From Streptomyces tubercidicus (lineage in GTDB: Bacteria; Actinomycetota; Actinomycetes; Streptomycetales; Streptomycetaceae), in NCBI RefSeq assembly GCF_027497495.1, contig NZ_CP114205.1, positions 5,022,001 through 5,086,000 on the forward strand: a stretch of 64,000 bases of DNA, read 5' to 3'. Below, piece by piece: positions 37,221-46,335 of this stretch. Made by a program: the position numbers and the translations under genes. Each line of letters begins with the position of its first letter. Position 1 is the first letter of the stretch. A model generated the notes under the pieces. It searched no databases, was not told where the DNA came from, and was given only the letters and a program-made list of their open reading frames with translations.

Positions 37221-38185
37221 TGGTGGTACCGCCAGCCCTCCCAGGCCGAGGTGATCATGTCGCGGACGTCGTGACGGGCCTTCCAGCCCAGCTCCCCGGC
37301 GATCCGGTCGGCGGCCGCGACCACCCGGGCCGGGTCGCCCGCCCGGCGCGGGGTGACCTCGGCGGTGACGCCTTCGTGCCCGGTGATCCGGGCGATCAGC
37401 TCGACCAGCTCACGCACCGACACCCCCTCACCGCGCCCGATGTTCAGCGTCAGATCGCGCACCGGGCCCGGCTCGGCGAGCTTGCGGGCGGCCGCGACAT
37501 GGGCCTCGGCGAGGTCGGCGACATGGATGTAGTCGCGGATGCAGGTGCCGTCCGGGGTGTCGTAGTCATCGCCGAAGATGCGCGGCGCGGCGCCCGCGGT
37601 GAGCCGTTCGAAGACCATCGGGACGATGTTGAAGACTCCGGTGTCGGCCAGCTCGGGGGTGGCCGCACCGGCGACGTTGAAGTAGCGCAGACAGGCGGTG
37701 CTGATGCCGTGCGCCCGGCCGGCCGCACGCGCCATCCACTCCCCGACGAGCTTGGTCTCGCCGTACGGGTTGATCGGCGTGCAGGGGGTGTCCTCGGTGA
37801 CCAGGTCGACATCCGGCATGCCGTAGACGGCGGCCGAGGACGAGAACACCAGCCGGCCGACGCCGCCCGCGGCCATCGCCTCCAGCAGCGTCTGCAGACC
37901 GTGCACATTCTCGCGGTAGTAGTGCAGCGGCATCTCGACGGACTCACCGACCTGCTTCTTCGCGGCCAGGTGGATGACATCGGTGATGCCGTGCTCGGCG
38001 AACGTGGCGTCGAGCAGCGCACGGTTCAGGGTGGAGCCGACGACCAGCGGCACACCCTCGGGGATCCGGGCGGCCACGCCCGTCGTCAGGTCGTCGAGCA
38101 CGACGACCGACTCGCCCGCCTGGCGCAGGGCCCGTACGACATGGGCGCCGATGTAGCCGGCACCACCCGTGATCAAGTAAGACAT
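37208..38185 (-). CDS. galE: UDP-glucose 4-epimerase
   Basis: 325 residues, short-chain dehydrogenase fold. The NAD-binding glycine motif TGGAGYIGAHVV is at about 5-16, the catalytic serine region VFSSSAAVYG at about 112-121, the catalytic YxxxK as NPYGETK at about 142, then RYFNVAGA and CIRDYIHVADLAEAH. The enzyme interconverts UDP-glucose and UDP-galactose (or the HexNAc forms). It lies between three large glycosyltransferases and 51 bp downstream of one on the same strand, so it likely supplies UDP-sugar for the surface polymer. Confidence 0.95.
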   Translation of the reverse strand: MSYLITGGAGYIGAHVVRALRQAGESVVVLDDLTTGVAARIPEGVPLVVGSTLNRALLDATFAEHGITDVIHLAAKKQVGESVEMPLHYYRENVHGLQTLLEAMAAGGVGRLVFSSSAAVYGMPDVDLVTEDTPCTPINPYGETKLVGEWMARAAGRAHGISTACLRYFNVAGAATPELADTGVFNIVPMVFERLTAGAAPRIFGDDYDTPDGTCIRDYIHVADLAEAHVAAARKLAEPGPVRDLTLNIGRGEGVSVRELVELIARITGHEGVTAEVTPRRAGDPARVVAAADRIAGELGWKARHDVRDMITSAWEGWRYHHPQV

Positions 38186-38236
38186 AGCGCCATCCTAGGC
38201 TCGGGAACGGAAAGGGCGGGGGAGTGGTCCGTGCCG

Positions 38237-39895
38237 TCAGCCGCGCAGCCGCCGCGCGGCGATCCGCCACACGCTGCGCAGCCCCGACGCGACCCGGAGT
38301 GACAGCGCGCCGCCGGTCGTCGCATACGGCTGCACCAGCAGCAGGACATGGCGGCGGCTGAGCAGCACCCGGCGGCGCAGCCCCGGCCCGACGGCCCGCA
38401 GCGCGGCCCGGAAACCGGCCCCGTCCTTGCAGCTGACCCGCGCCATCAGATCCCACGGCTCGGGGTCGGCGCGGTGCGCGCCGTCCCGCTCCACCAGCGC
38501 CCCGAGATCCAGCACGATCTCGGCGGTCCAGCAGGACTCCGACCCGCCGCTCGCCGGGGCCGGGGTGAGCGCGGCGGTGTGCACCGGGCCGCGCCGGTCG
38601 TCCCGGCGGCGCCGCAGCTCGATATCGATGCTCACCGGCCCGGCCGCGGCCAGCCGCCCGTACAGATCGTGTACCCGCAGCCGCAGCACACCGGGGCTGC
38701 CGGCCGCCGGTTCCGCGTCTATGGTCACCGGCAGACGGTGCATCGGCTTGGTGCCGAGCGCGTCCAGCTCCACCTCCGGCAGGTCCCCGGACCACACCGC
38801 GCGGCCGCCGGCCTCCGCGTACGGCGGCAGCAGCCGGCCGGGCCGGGCCGCCAGCTGCGTCAGCCGCCCCAGATCCCGCGGCGCCGGCGAGGCCAGCACC
38901 ACCCGGGCCAGCCAGCGCGCCGGGGCACGGGCCGCCCGCAGCTCGGCCTCCTCGAAACCGGCCAGATACTCCCGGGTCAGCCGCCACCACTCGGCGCGGT
39001 AGTCGGCGCCACGGGTGTGCAGCTCACGGACGTACATCCGCAGATCGTGATCGAGGAACTTGGTGCGCGCGGCCTGCGCCAGCGCCTGCTGCCCGGCCTC
39101 CTGGAAGATCCGCACACTGGCCCGGTGCGCCGCGATCCGCGCCTGCCAGTTGGCGACGTCCTTGCGGTCCAGCGAGATCGACTGCCGGGCGGCCGAGCGG
39201 CGCACATGCCAGACGTAGACCCGGTCGGGGATGGTGGCGATCCGCGGGGCGGCGGCCAGCACCCGCGCGGTGAACACGAAGTCCTCGTAGGTGAAACGGC
39301 CTTCGGGGAAGGTGATCGCGTGCTTGTCGAGAAATGCCCGCTCGTAGAGCTTGTTGACGCACAGCGTGTCCCGGACCAGCTGGGGGCTGGCGTCCGGCGC
39401 CGCATGGACCGCCGGCTCGCGGTACAGGCCGGGCAGCCAGGGGACATCGCGGTGCGCGGGCAGCTCACGGCGGACACAGGCACCCGCCGCGACCGGCGCG
39501 TCATGCTCCAGCGCGGCGGCCAGCAGCGCGCGGGCCGCGCCCGGCGGCAGCACATCGTCGCTGTCGAGGAACATCACGAACCGCCCGGTGGCGGCGCGCA
39601 GCCCGTCGTTGCGGGGGGTGCCGCAGCCGCCGCTGTTCTCGTCGCGGTGCAGGACCCGCAGCCGTGGTTCGGTACGGGCGAGGTCGTCCAGGGCGGCGCC
39701 GGTGCCGTCGGTGGAGGCGTCATTCACCGCGATCACTTCGGTGACCGTCTCGCCGGGGGCGCCCTGCGCGAGTGCGGAGCGCACCGCATCACCGACGTGG
39801 GCGACATCGTTGAAGGCGATGACAACGATGCTGACCTGCGCGGATGGCGTGATGGTGGGCCCCGGCAGCGGCTCAAGGGCTTCTTTCACAGTCAC
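38237..39895 (-). CDS. Modular GT2 glycosyltransferase
   Basis: 552 residues from a GTG (39895; a second GTG two codons in is possible). The GT-A domain has VSIVVIAFNDVAHVGDAV, VNDASTDGTGAA, GGCGTPRNDGLRAATG and FLDSDDVL. The FTYEDFVFTARVLA segment matches the acceptor side of teichoic-acid-type transferases. The last ~220 residues are a beta-rich module without membrane helices. galE follows 51 bp downstream on the same strand. Upstream lies a 258-bp AT-richer gap to the TagF-like gene. Probable wall-polymer transferase. Confidence 0.87.
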   Translation of the reverse strand: MTVKEALEPLPGPTITPSAQVSIVVIAFNDVAHVGDAVRSALAQGAPGETVTEVIAVNDASTDGTGAALDDLARTEPRLRVLHRDENSGGCGTPRNDGLRAATGRFVMFLDSDDVLPPGAARALLAAALEHDAPVAAGACVRRELPAHRDVPWLPGLYREPAVHAAPDASPQLVRDTLCVNKLYERAFLDKHAITFPEGRFTYEDFVFTARVLAAAPRIATIPDRVYVWHVRRSAARQSISLDRKDVANWQARIAAHRASVRIFQEAGQQALAQAARTKFLDHDLRMYVRELHTRGADYRAEWWRLTREYLAGFEEAELRAARAPARWLARVVLASPAPRDLGRLTQLAARPGRLLPPYAEAGGRAVWSGDLPEVELDALGTKPMHRLPVTIDAEPAAGSPGVLRLRVHDLYGRLAAAGPVSIDIELRRRRDDRRGPVHTAALTPAPASGGSESCWTAEIVLDLGALVERDGAHRADPEPWDLMARVSCKDGAGFRAALRAVGPGLRRRVLLSRRHVLLLVQPYATTGGALSLRVASGLRSVWRIAARRLRG

Positions 39896-40153
39896 TGAAA
39901 TCTACATTTCGTGTCGACAGCATCTCTTGGCGCGAGTGAGAATTCCGAACCCATTTCCGATGATTCAGAGGGTGAAATCCGTCGCGCGGTTGCACCCGCC
40001 ACTCCGCTTTCCGCCCTTTTTGCTGTTTTCTGCCGGGCGGAAAGCGGGCGCGGGGTGTGCCGGGCCCGTAAGGGCGCCTGCACATGCTGTAACGACGCGA
40101 CCGCCGCAGGATGCCGATCCGGTCACCCTCATCTTGCGGCGGACCGGCTCCGG
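39896..40153. other. AT-richer intergenic region upstream of the GT2-galE pair
   Basis: About 150 bp (39897-40045) is clearly less GC-rich than the surroundings and should hold the promoter for the minus-strand GT2 and galE genes. No canonical -35/-10 pair was assigned. Confidence 0.4.
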
Positions 40154-43100
40154 TCACCGCTCCAGCAGATCCGCGACCCGGCCCGCCGCCCCGCCGTCGT
40201 CCCGATGGCAGAACGCCTCCCGGAAGTCCGCGTACGCCTCCGCGCCCGCCGCGGCGATCGCCGTCAAGTCGCCCAGCGCGTCGATCAGTTCACCGGTCGA
40301 GCCGAGCAGCGGCCCCGGCACCCGGGCCTCGAAGTCGAGGGTGAAACCCCGCAGGGTGTCGCGGTAGTGCGGCAGATCCGGGGTCAGAAAGAGCATCGGA
40401 CGGCCGGTGTTGGCGAAGTCGACGGCCAGCGACGAGTAGTCGGTGACCAGCACATCCGCCGCCAGCAGCAGCTCGGTGGCGTCCGGGTGCGCCGACACGT
40501 CCAGCGCGAACGGGGCGTGGTGGGCCGGCAGCCGGTCGGCCACCAGCGGATGGCCGCGGACCAGCAGCACATGGTCCCCGGCCAGCTCCTGCCGCGCCAG
40601 CTCCAGATCCAGCGGCAGATGCAGCCGGTGGTGCCCCGCGTCGTAGGCCAGATCGTCCCGCGGCGTCGGCGCGTACAGCACCACCTTCCGGCCCGGCTCG
40701 ATACCCAGCCGCTCCCGCACCGCGGCCGCGGCCAGCTCCCGGTCCGGCGCGAACAGGGCGTCGGTACGCGGCAGTCCGGTCTCCAGCAGCCGCCCCGAGT
40801 AGCCCAGCGCGGACCGCAGCACCGGAGTGCTGTGCGCATTGGGCGACAGCAGCACACTCCACTGCCGGCTCACCCGCGGCCGCGGCGCCAGATGCGCCAG
40901 GCCCGCGCACAGCGTGCCGGCCAGATCGGCGCCGATCCGCTTGAGCGGGGTGCCGTGCCAGGTCTGGATGATCCGCTGCCCGCCCCGGCGGGTGAACCAC
41001 CGCGGCAGATGCGTATTGGTGACCACCCAGCGGCTGTGCGCCAGCGCACCGTGCCACTCGGCGCTGCCCACCAGCACCGCACGGGCCGTCTCCGGCACCG
41101 CGGTCTGCGCATCGCGCACCGCCCACAGATGCTCCACCTCCGCGCCCCGGCGCACCAGCTCCTCGTGCACCGCCCGCGGTGAATCCCCGTACGCGCGCCC
41201 GCCGAAGCTGCTGTAGAGGACGGTGTCGCGCAGCGGGCGGGAGCGGTGCAGCGCGTAGTGCTGCTCGCGCAGCATCCGGCGGCGGTAGGGGCCGCGGTCG
41301 GTGGCCGGCAGTGCCGTGCCCGCCACCACCAGCGCCTCGTCGTGCCGATGCCGGTCCAGGGCGAGCGGCTTGCCGCGGACCGTACGGGACGCCGGCAGCC
41401 CGTCGAACACGGACGGCGCACAGCGCACCGGGGCGTCCAACGGGGAGCCGGGCACGCCCCGTTCCCGCAGATGCAGCGTCCAGCGGCCCTCCCGCAGCGG
41501 CACCGTCCCGGCCAGCGAGGGCAGCGCGCCCAGCGGCAGCGTGCCGTGGAACCGGCCCTCGTCATGCGTGGTGGGGAAGGCCAGCTCGGTGGCGTGCGCC
41601 GCGTGTTTCAGGACCAGTTCGGTGGCGTGCGGCGCGGCCGGCGGCAGCCCGCCCGACAGCAGCAGGGTGCCGTCCGCGCGCCACAGCAGCCGGTCCAGAT
41701 ACGGCTGCGGAACACGGTCGTGCAGAACGAGATGCCCGGCCGGGGTGGCGGCCACCACCAGCTCACGGCCGTGCGGCAGCGGATACGGGACGGGCGCGAG
41801 CCCGGGGGCGCAGGCGATCGGGTCGGTGCCGCCGCCGGGCAGCACCAGCTCCGGCGCCCAGCTCTCGGTGTGCGCGGGCGGGATGGCCCGCGGCGCGCCG
41901 TCCCGGGTGGGGCGGGCGGCGGCGAGGGCGTCGAGCCGGATACGGAAGGTGTGCGGCGACGGCCCCGTGGGCGCCGGTTCCCCGGCCCCCTCCTCCTGGG
42001 GCGGCCCCGTCTCCCCGGGCAGACCCGTCTCCACCGGAAACGACACCACCGTGCCGGTCCCCTGATGGGTCAGCCGCAGCGCGGCGGGCGGCGGGCCGGG
42101 CGCGCTGACGGTCAGATCCAGATCACCGGCGGGCGCGGCTCGATGCCCGGCCAGCCGACGGGTGCGGCGGTGCACCGACAGCCGCAGCCGCCCGCCCGCG
42201 TACCAGGGCGTGATCCGCAGCCCGCCGTCCGTGCCATCCGCGCCGTTCGCGCCGTCCCCGGCCACGTCGTGGGTGCGCGGCGCGGCCCCCGACCCGGTGT
42301 CCGCGGCGTGCAGCGCCCCGGCCCGCACCACACCCGCCGACGCCAGCAGCACCCCCACACTCCAGTCGGCCTCCTCCCAGCGGCCGCCCCTGCGCAGCCG
42401 GGCCGGATCGAGCCGCAGCTCGAAGCCCGACCAGTCGTAACAGTGCAGCTCCTGGCCCGACTCGGCGGTCGCCTCCGGCATCGGGACCGGGCGCAGCGGC
42501 AGCAGGATGCGGCGCCGCCCGCACGACAGCACGGCCGTCCGGAGGTAACGGTGCCGGGCCGCGGCGTCCAGATTGCGGAGATAGGCGTAGCCGCGCAGCA
42601 CCAGTACACCGTTCCGCCACACCGCCTCCCTGACCCGGGCGACGACCGGGAAGTCGGCCCGGTCCAGCCGGGTCACCCCCGGTGGCAGCTCCAGCGGCGG
42701 GGTCAGCGGCAGCACCGCCCGCTTGCGCAGCGGCGGCCCGGCCACCGAGAACCCGGCCGGATTGCGGGCCTCATGGGTGAGCAGGGCCAGCAGATCGGCC
42801 AGCCGCCCGGCACGGATCAGATACCAGCGCATCCGCAGCTCCACGGGGAGCGTCGGGAACAGCCGCGGATCCACCCCCGACAGGAAGTCACGGGCACAGT
42901 CCAGAAACGCGGTCCGGCACTCCGGCGCGGCCCCCGGCAGCGCCTCGACCAGATCCAGCAGCCCGTCGGTGAGCTGCGCACGGTCGTAATCGCGCCGGTG
43001 GCCGCGCAGCCCGTCCCGGGGCGGGTCGGCGAGGAAACGCCGGATACCGGCCACCGCCGCGAACCGGTCCCGCACGCCCCGGGCATCCAGCCGCCGGTGC

Positions 43101-43801
43101 CGCCCCGGCCCCTCCGGCAGCCGCCGGTAACAGACGTGCTCGTGCAGCACATCGACCGCGTCGGCGAGGAAGAACGCGGGCAGCGTCACCGCCGCGTCAT
43201 GACACCACTCGCCCTCGGGAAAGGCGAACGCGTGCCGGTCCCAGAACGTCCGGCGGAAGACCTTGTTCCGGGCGACATGGTCGGACAGCAGGGAGAGATC
43301 CTCGCCAATACGGGTGCGCAGCACCGTCTCCCGGTCCGCCGGGTGGTGCGCGGACTGACTGCGGCCCGCCGCGCCCAGCCGGTAGACGTTGCCGGTCGCC
43401 AGATCCGACCCCGACCTGTCCAGCAGACCGACCAGGTCCTCGTACGCGCGTGGCAGCAGCACATCCTCCGCGGCGTCGAGGAAGGCGAGGTAGTCGGTGT
43501 GCGGATAGGCGTGCCGGGCACCGGTGTTGCGGACCGCGCCACAGCCGGGCGGCGGGCCGTCCCCCGGGTGGTGCACGATCCGGAACCGCGGGTCACGGGC
43601 GGCGAACCGCCGGGCGAGCGCGGCGGGTCCGGCCTCCTCGGCCGCGGCGTCCCCGCGCCCCGCCGCGGGTGGGCCGTCCACCAGCACCACATCCAGATCG
43701 GTCAGCGTCTGGGCCGCGACCGACTCCAGGCACTCCTCCACATTCCGCTCGGACCCCCCGATGCGATGGACCGGGACGACGACGGTGAGCCGTGGCTTCA
43801 T
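40154..43801 (-). CDS. Bifunctional GT2 / CDP-glycerol glycerophosphotransferase (TagF-like)
   Basis: 1,215 residues. The N-terminal GT2-like domain (about 1-250: LTVVVPVHRIGGSERN, CGAVRNTGARHAYP) has FLDAAED at 107-113 where active GT2 enzymes have DSDD. The middle (about 330-800) holds beta-rich modules. The C-terminal ~370 residues are a Glyphos_transf domain: RIIQTWHGTPLKRIG (about 945), HVLLVRGHPLV, VLVTDYSSLAVDF (about 1120) and HYRDTLRGFTLDFEA. TagF enzymes polymerise glycerol-phosphate-type wall teichoic acid. The ATG at 43801 is favoured over an upstream GTG because the GT2 fold starts there. It is the central enzyme of the surface-polymer locus. Confidence 0.9.
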   Translation of the reverse strand: MKPRLTVVVPVHRIGGSERNVEECLESVAAQTLTDLDVVLVDGPPAAGRGDAAAEEAGPAALARRFAARDPRFRIVHHPGDGPPPGCGAVRNTGARHAYPHTDYLAFLDAAEDVLLPRAYEDLVGLLDRSGSDLATGNVYRLGAAGRSQSAHHPADRETVLRTRIGEDLSLLSDHVARNKVFRRTFWDRHAFAFPEGEWCHDAAVTLPAFFLADAVDVLHEHVCYRRLPEGPGRHRRLDARGVRDRFAAVAGIRRFLADPPRDGLRGHRRDYDRAQLTDGLLDLVEALPGAAPECRTAFLDCARDFLSGVDPRLFPTLPVELRMRWYLIRAGRLADLLALLTHEARNPAGFSVAGPPLRKRAVLPLTPPLELPPGVTRLDRADFPVVARVREAVWRNGVLVLRGYAYLRNLDAAARHRYLRTAVLSCGRRRILLPLRPVPMPEATAESGQELHCYDWSGFELRLDPARLRRGGRWEEADWSVGVLLASAGVVRAGALHAADTGSGAAPRTHDVAGDGANGADGTDGGLRITPWYAGGRLRLSVHRRTRRLAGHRAAPAGDLDLTVSAPGPPPAALRLTHQGTGTVVSFPVETGLPGETGPPQEEGAGEPAPTGPSPHTFRIRLDALAAARPTRDGAPRAIPPAHTESWAPELVLPGGGTDPIACAPGLAPVPYPLPHGRELVVAATPAGHLVLHDRVPQPYLDRLLWRADGTLLLSGGLPPAAPHATELVLKHAAHATELAFPTTHDEGRFHGTLPLGALPSLAGTVPLREGRWTLHLRERGVPGSPLDAPVRCAPSVFDGLPASRTVRGKPLALDRHRHDEALVVAGTALPATDRGPYRRRMLREQHYALHRSRPLRDTVLYSSFGGRAYGDSPRAVHEELVRRGAEVEHLWAVRDAQTAVPETARAVLVGSAEWHGALAHSRWVVTNTHLPRWFTRRGGQRIIQTWHGTPLKRIGADLAGTLCAGLAHLAPRPRVSRQWSVLLSPNAHSTPVLRSALGYSGRLLETGLPRTDALFAPDRELAAAAVRERLGIEPGRKVVLYAPTPRDDLAYDAGHHRLHLPLDLELARQELAGDHVLLVRGHPLVADRLPAHHAPFALDVSAHPDATELLLAADVLVTDYSSLAVDFANTGRPMLFLTPDLPHYRDTLRGFTLDFEARVPGPLLGSTGELIDALGDLTAIAAAGAEAYADFREAFCHRDDGGAAGRVADLLER

Positions 43802-44051
43802 ACGCGGACCAAGCCTTTCCGGACTGGCGATGCACAAGACCGGTCCGTTCAACTCGCCCACGGCGGCACGGTCACCGGATCTGCGCTGAAAGGGTGAGAC
43901 ACCTCATCGACACCACGTGTTCACACGATTACTCTCAGTACGCGAAAGTCGGCGCGCCGTAGCGCCGGGCCGCGCCCGATGCCGTAGACCCGTTGCACAG
44001 CTTTACGGCGCCCCGTGCGCCCTGTTCCCCAGGGAAGGTGACCGCGTCCCG

Positions 44052-44738
44052 ATGCCCGGCCGAACCGACAGCTCCGCCGCCACCGACAGCCCCGACGCCG
44101 GGCCGCCCGGCAGCGACATCCGGACCGCTCGGCCCGCGCCCGCCGCGGGCACCGCCCCGTCCGCCTCCACCGCCCGGCTGCCCGCCGAGCGCGCGGGCCG
44201 CGGACCGGCGCGGCTGCTGCCCGCCCGGTCCCCGTTCCGCAGCCAGCTGCGGCGGATCGGCAGCGGGCGGGTACTGGAGATCGGCTGCGGTACCGGCGAC
44301 ACCCTCGCCGACTGCGCGCCCGGCAGCGTCGGCGTGGACCACGACCCGCAGTCCGTGGCGCGCTGCCGGGAGCGCGGGCTGACCGCCTGCACCGCCGACA
44401 CCTTCCTCGCGAGCCCGCACGCCCGGCCAGGCGCCTTCGACGCGCTGCTGACCGCGCACGTCCTGGAGCATCTGGACGACGAGCAGGTCGAGGGCCTGCT
44501 GCGGGCCTATGTGCCCTACGTACGGCCCGGCGGCGGGGTGCTCCTGATCACCGCCCAGGAAGCCGGACACCGGTCCGGCCCCGCCCCGGTGCGCTTCACC
44601 GACTTCCCGCTGCTGCGCGCCTTCGCCGAATCCGCCGGGCTCGCGGTACGGCGGACGTACTCCCACCCGCTGCCCCGCCCGGCCGGGATGCTGCTGCGCG
44701 GCAATGTGTTCGTGCTGGTGGGGCAGGTGCCGCGGTAG
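44052..44738 (+). CDS. Class I SAM-dependent methyltransferase
   Basis: 228 residues from ATG 44052 (GGAAGGTG about 12 bp upstream). A Pro/Ala-rich N-terminal 60 residues precedes the Rossmann core with motif I VLEIGCGTGDTL, motif II VGVDHDPQSV, and HVLEHLDDEQVEGLL as the conserved 'HVLEH' of the Methyltransf_11/23 group. The substrate is unknown; the position opposite the TagF-like gene suggests sugar or polymer methylation. It ends convergently with the next methyltransferase across a strong shared hairpin. Confidence 0.86.
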   Translation: MPGRTDSSAATDSPDAGPPGSDIRTARPAPAAGTAPSASTARLPAERAGRGPARLLPARSPFRSQLRRIGSGRVLEIGCGTGDTLADCAPGSVGVDHDPQSVARCRERGLTACTADTFLASPHARPGAFDALLTAHVLEHLDDEQVEGLLRAYVPYVRPGGGVLLITAQEAGHRSGPAPVRFTDFPLLRAFAESAGLAVRRTYSHPLPRPAGMLLRGNVFVLVGQVPR

Positions 44739-44748
44739 TCCTGCGCGG

Positions 44749-44789
44749 GCGCGGGGCCGGGGTGGACGTGAGTCACCCCGGCCCCGCGC
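44749..44789. terminator. Bidirectional terminator between two methyltransferases
   Basis: A perfect 16-bp stem (44749-44764 with 44774-44789) with a 9-nt loop is centred between convergent genes. Confidence 0.85.
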
Positions 44790-44814
44790 GATGCCGTGCG
44801 GGGCGGCGGCGTGA

Positions 44815-45771
44815 TCAGCGCGTACGGGCGCGCTTGCGGGCGTTCATGACCGCCCGGGTGAGGACCGGCGGCAGCACATCCAGGGCGACCCGGCGCAGCG
44901 CACCGCGGGACGGGAACGGCGGGCGCGGGCCCGGACGCGCCGCGGAAGCACCCGGCGCCTGGGCGGCCGCCCGCTGTGCGCCGCGAGCACCCGTCGACCG
45001 GTACCGGGACACCGGATGAGCGGGCTCCTCGGCACCCTTGGCGCTCAGCCGCACCAGCGGGGCCCCGTTGACGTACTGCACCTCGTGCCAGATGTCGCCA
45101 CGGGCCCCGATCCACTCCAGCAGCGCCTCCTGAAGCGGCTCGGGATCGCCCCAGGTCCCGTAGAACTTGGTGCCGGTGATGCAGATGGGGCGCAGCCCCT
45201 CGTTCGCGACGGCCTGCCAGGTGGCGGCGGCCACCCCCGGACAGTGCTCCGCCCGGTAGTCGTCCATCACCACCACGCCGCTACCGGTGAGCAGCTCGCG
45301 CACCGCCAGGATGTCGCCGTGCACATGCTCGTACAGATGCGAGGCGTCGATATGGGCGAAGCGCACCGAACCCTCGTCGACATGGTCACTGACGATCGAG
45401 CTCAGACCCTGCACGATGGTGGGCAACTCCTCATGGAACGCGAGGTAGTTCGCCTCGAAGGCGCGCCGCGTCAAGGTCGCGTAGGACTTCCTCATCTCCC
45501 GCGAATTGGACACGTCCTCGGCGGGGGAGTCGAAGAGATCGCAGACCGTGAAGCGCTCCCCGGCCCGCCGCCGCGCCCCGAGAAAGATGGCGCTCTTGCC
45601 CATGTACGCACCCAGTTCGAGCAGATCGCCCGGCTCCGAACGGTCCCGTTGACGGGCCAGGAACCAGTCGAACAGCAGCTGGTCCGCGGTGAAGAACCAG
45701 CCCTTGACCTCGGACAGCCGGGTGGGGCGCGGGAGTTGTTCGGCACTCTGGTCTGCGATGGGGGCAGTCAT
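44815..45771 (-). CDS. Class I SAM-dependent methyltransferase (Methyltransf_24 type)
   Basis: 318 residues from ATG 45771. The core has GDLLELGAYMGKSAIFLGAR (motif I), FTVCDLFDSPAED, FAHIDASHLYEHVHGDILAV and VVVMDDYRAEHCPGV. This layout is typical of Methyltransf_24/TylF-like O-methyltransferases that act on sugars and secondary metabolites. The C-terminal 60 residues are a basic, Pro/Ala/Arg-rich tail. The 564-bp upstream region holds phased tandem repeats. The substrate is unknown; sugar methylation of the surface polymer is an inference from context. Confidence 0.84.
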   Translation of the reverse strand: MTAPIADQSAEQLPRPTRLSEVKGWFFTADQLLFDWFLARQRDRSEPGDLLELGAYMGKSAIFLGARRRAGERFTVCDLFDSPAEDVSNSREMRKSYATLTRRAFEANYLAFHEELPTIVQGLSSIVSDHVDEGSVRFAHIDASHLYEHVHGDILAVRELLTGSGVVVMDDYRAEHCPGVAAATWQAVANEGLRPICITGTKFYGTWGDPEPLQEALLEWIGARGDIWHEVQYVNGAPLVRLSAKGAEEPAHPVSRYRSTGARGAQRAAAQAPGASAARPGPRPPFPSRGALRRVALDVLPPVLTRAVMNARKRARTR

Positions 45772-45874
45772 GTGCGGTCCGTCTCCAGACGGTCGGGAAC
45801 GTAGGGCGTAGGACGACGCGTGTGTGGGGGGAGGCGCGGTGGGGTGTGGTGCGTATGTGCCGGCGCTGTCTGCC

Positions 45875-45904
45875 GTGGATATACGGGGATATACGTGGAT
45901 GTAC
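45875..45904. repeat. Three imperfect 10-bp tandem repeats
   Basis: GTGGATATAC, GGGGATATAC and GTGGATGTAC lie end to end, one helical turn apart, about 105 bp upstream of the minus-strand methyltransferase start, in a locally AT-rich patch. They are possible regulator half-sites. Confidence 0.75.
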
Positions 45905-45933
45905 GGGGAACCGCTGTGCGTCGCTGCTGCTGT

Positions 45934-45966
45934 TGTGGTGCATCTGTGGTGCATCTGTGGTGCATC
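45934..45966. repeat. Three perfect 11-bp tandem repeats
   Basis: TGTGGTGCATC is repeated three times without mismatch in the same upstream region. It contains no gene. The repeats could be a phased binding array or replication slippage. Confidence 0.85.
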
Positions 45967-46229
45967 TCTGCAGTTGTGGGCGCACCCGGCGCCAAGACCG
46001 CTGCGCAGGGGCGCGGACCGGCCCGGCCCGGGGCCGGGCGCCACGCCCCGGACCACGGGACGTGCGGGCGCCGCTCGGGCGGTCCCCGTGAGGGAGCCCG
46101 GTCGCACCGTGCGCGGCACGGCAGTGACGGCATCGTAGGGGGACGAAAATGAACGGAAGGTGGCGTGCGGCCCCGCAGCACCCGGCCCCCGTGCGCAGAT
46201 CACTTCACCGCACCGGTCACATCACCGCG

Positions 46230-46331
46230 CGTGTCACCCGGCCACGCAGGTGACGTCACCACACGTGTCACCCGGCCACGCAGGTCACCTCACCACACGT
46301 GTCACCCGGCCACGCAGGTCACGGCCCGCAC
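46230..46331. repeat. 34-bp tandem repeat array
   Basis: Copies at 46230-46263 and 46264-46297 are nearly identical, and the third (46298-46331) keeps the first ~25 bases. Each unit begins CGTGTCACCCGGCCACGCAG and contains several small palindromes (GGTGACGTCACC in copy 1, ACACGTGT at the joint). The array ends 5 bp before the stop of the minus-strand MalG-like permease gene, so it lies in its 3' flank. Confidence 0.88.
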
Positions 46332-46335
46332 CGGA

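Noticed and set aside
31299..45771. Recently acquired genomic island
   Set aside because: No integrase, transposase, tRNA or flanking direct repeats were seen, and codon composition resembles the rest of the window.
45820..46152. Overlapping plus-strand frames of 89-110 codons in the repeat region
   Set aside because: Composition follows the DNA repeats, there are no ribosome sites, and three frames are open at once.
46230..46331. CRISPR array
   Set aside because: The 34-bp units are contiguous with no unique spacers, and no cas genes are present.
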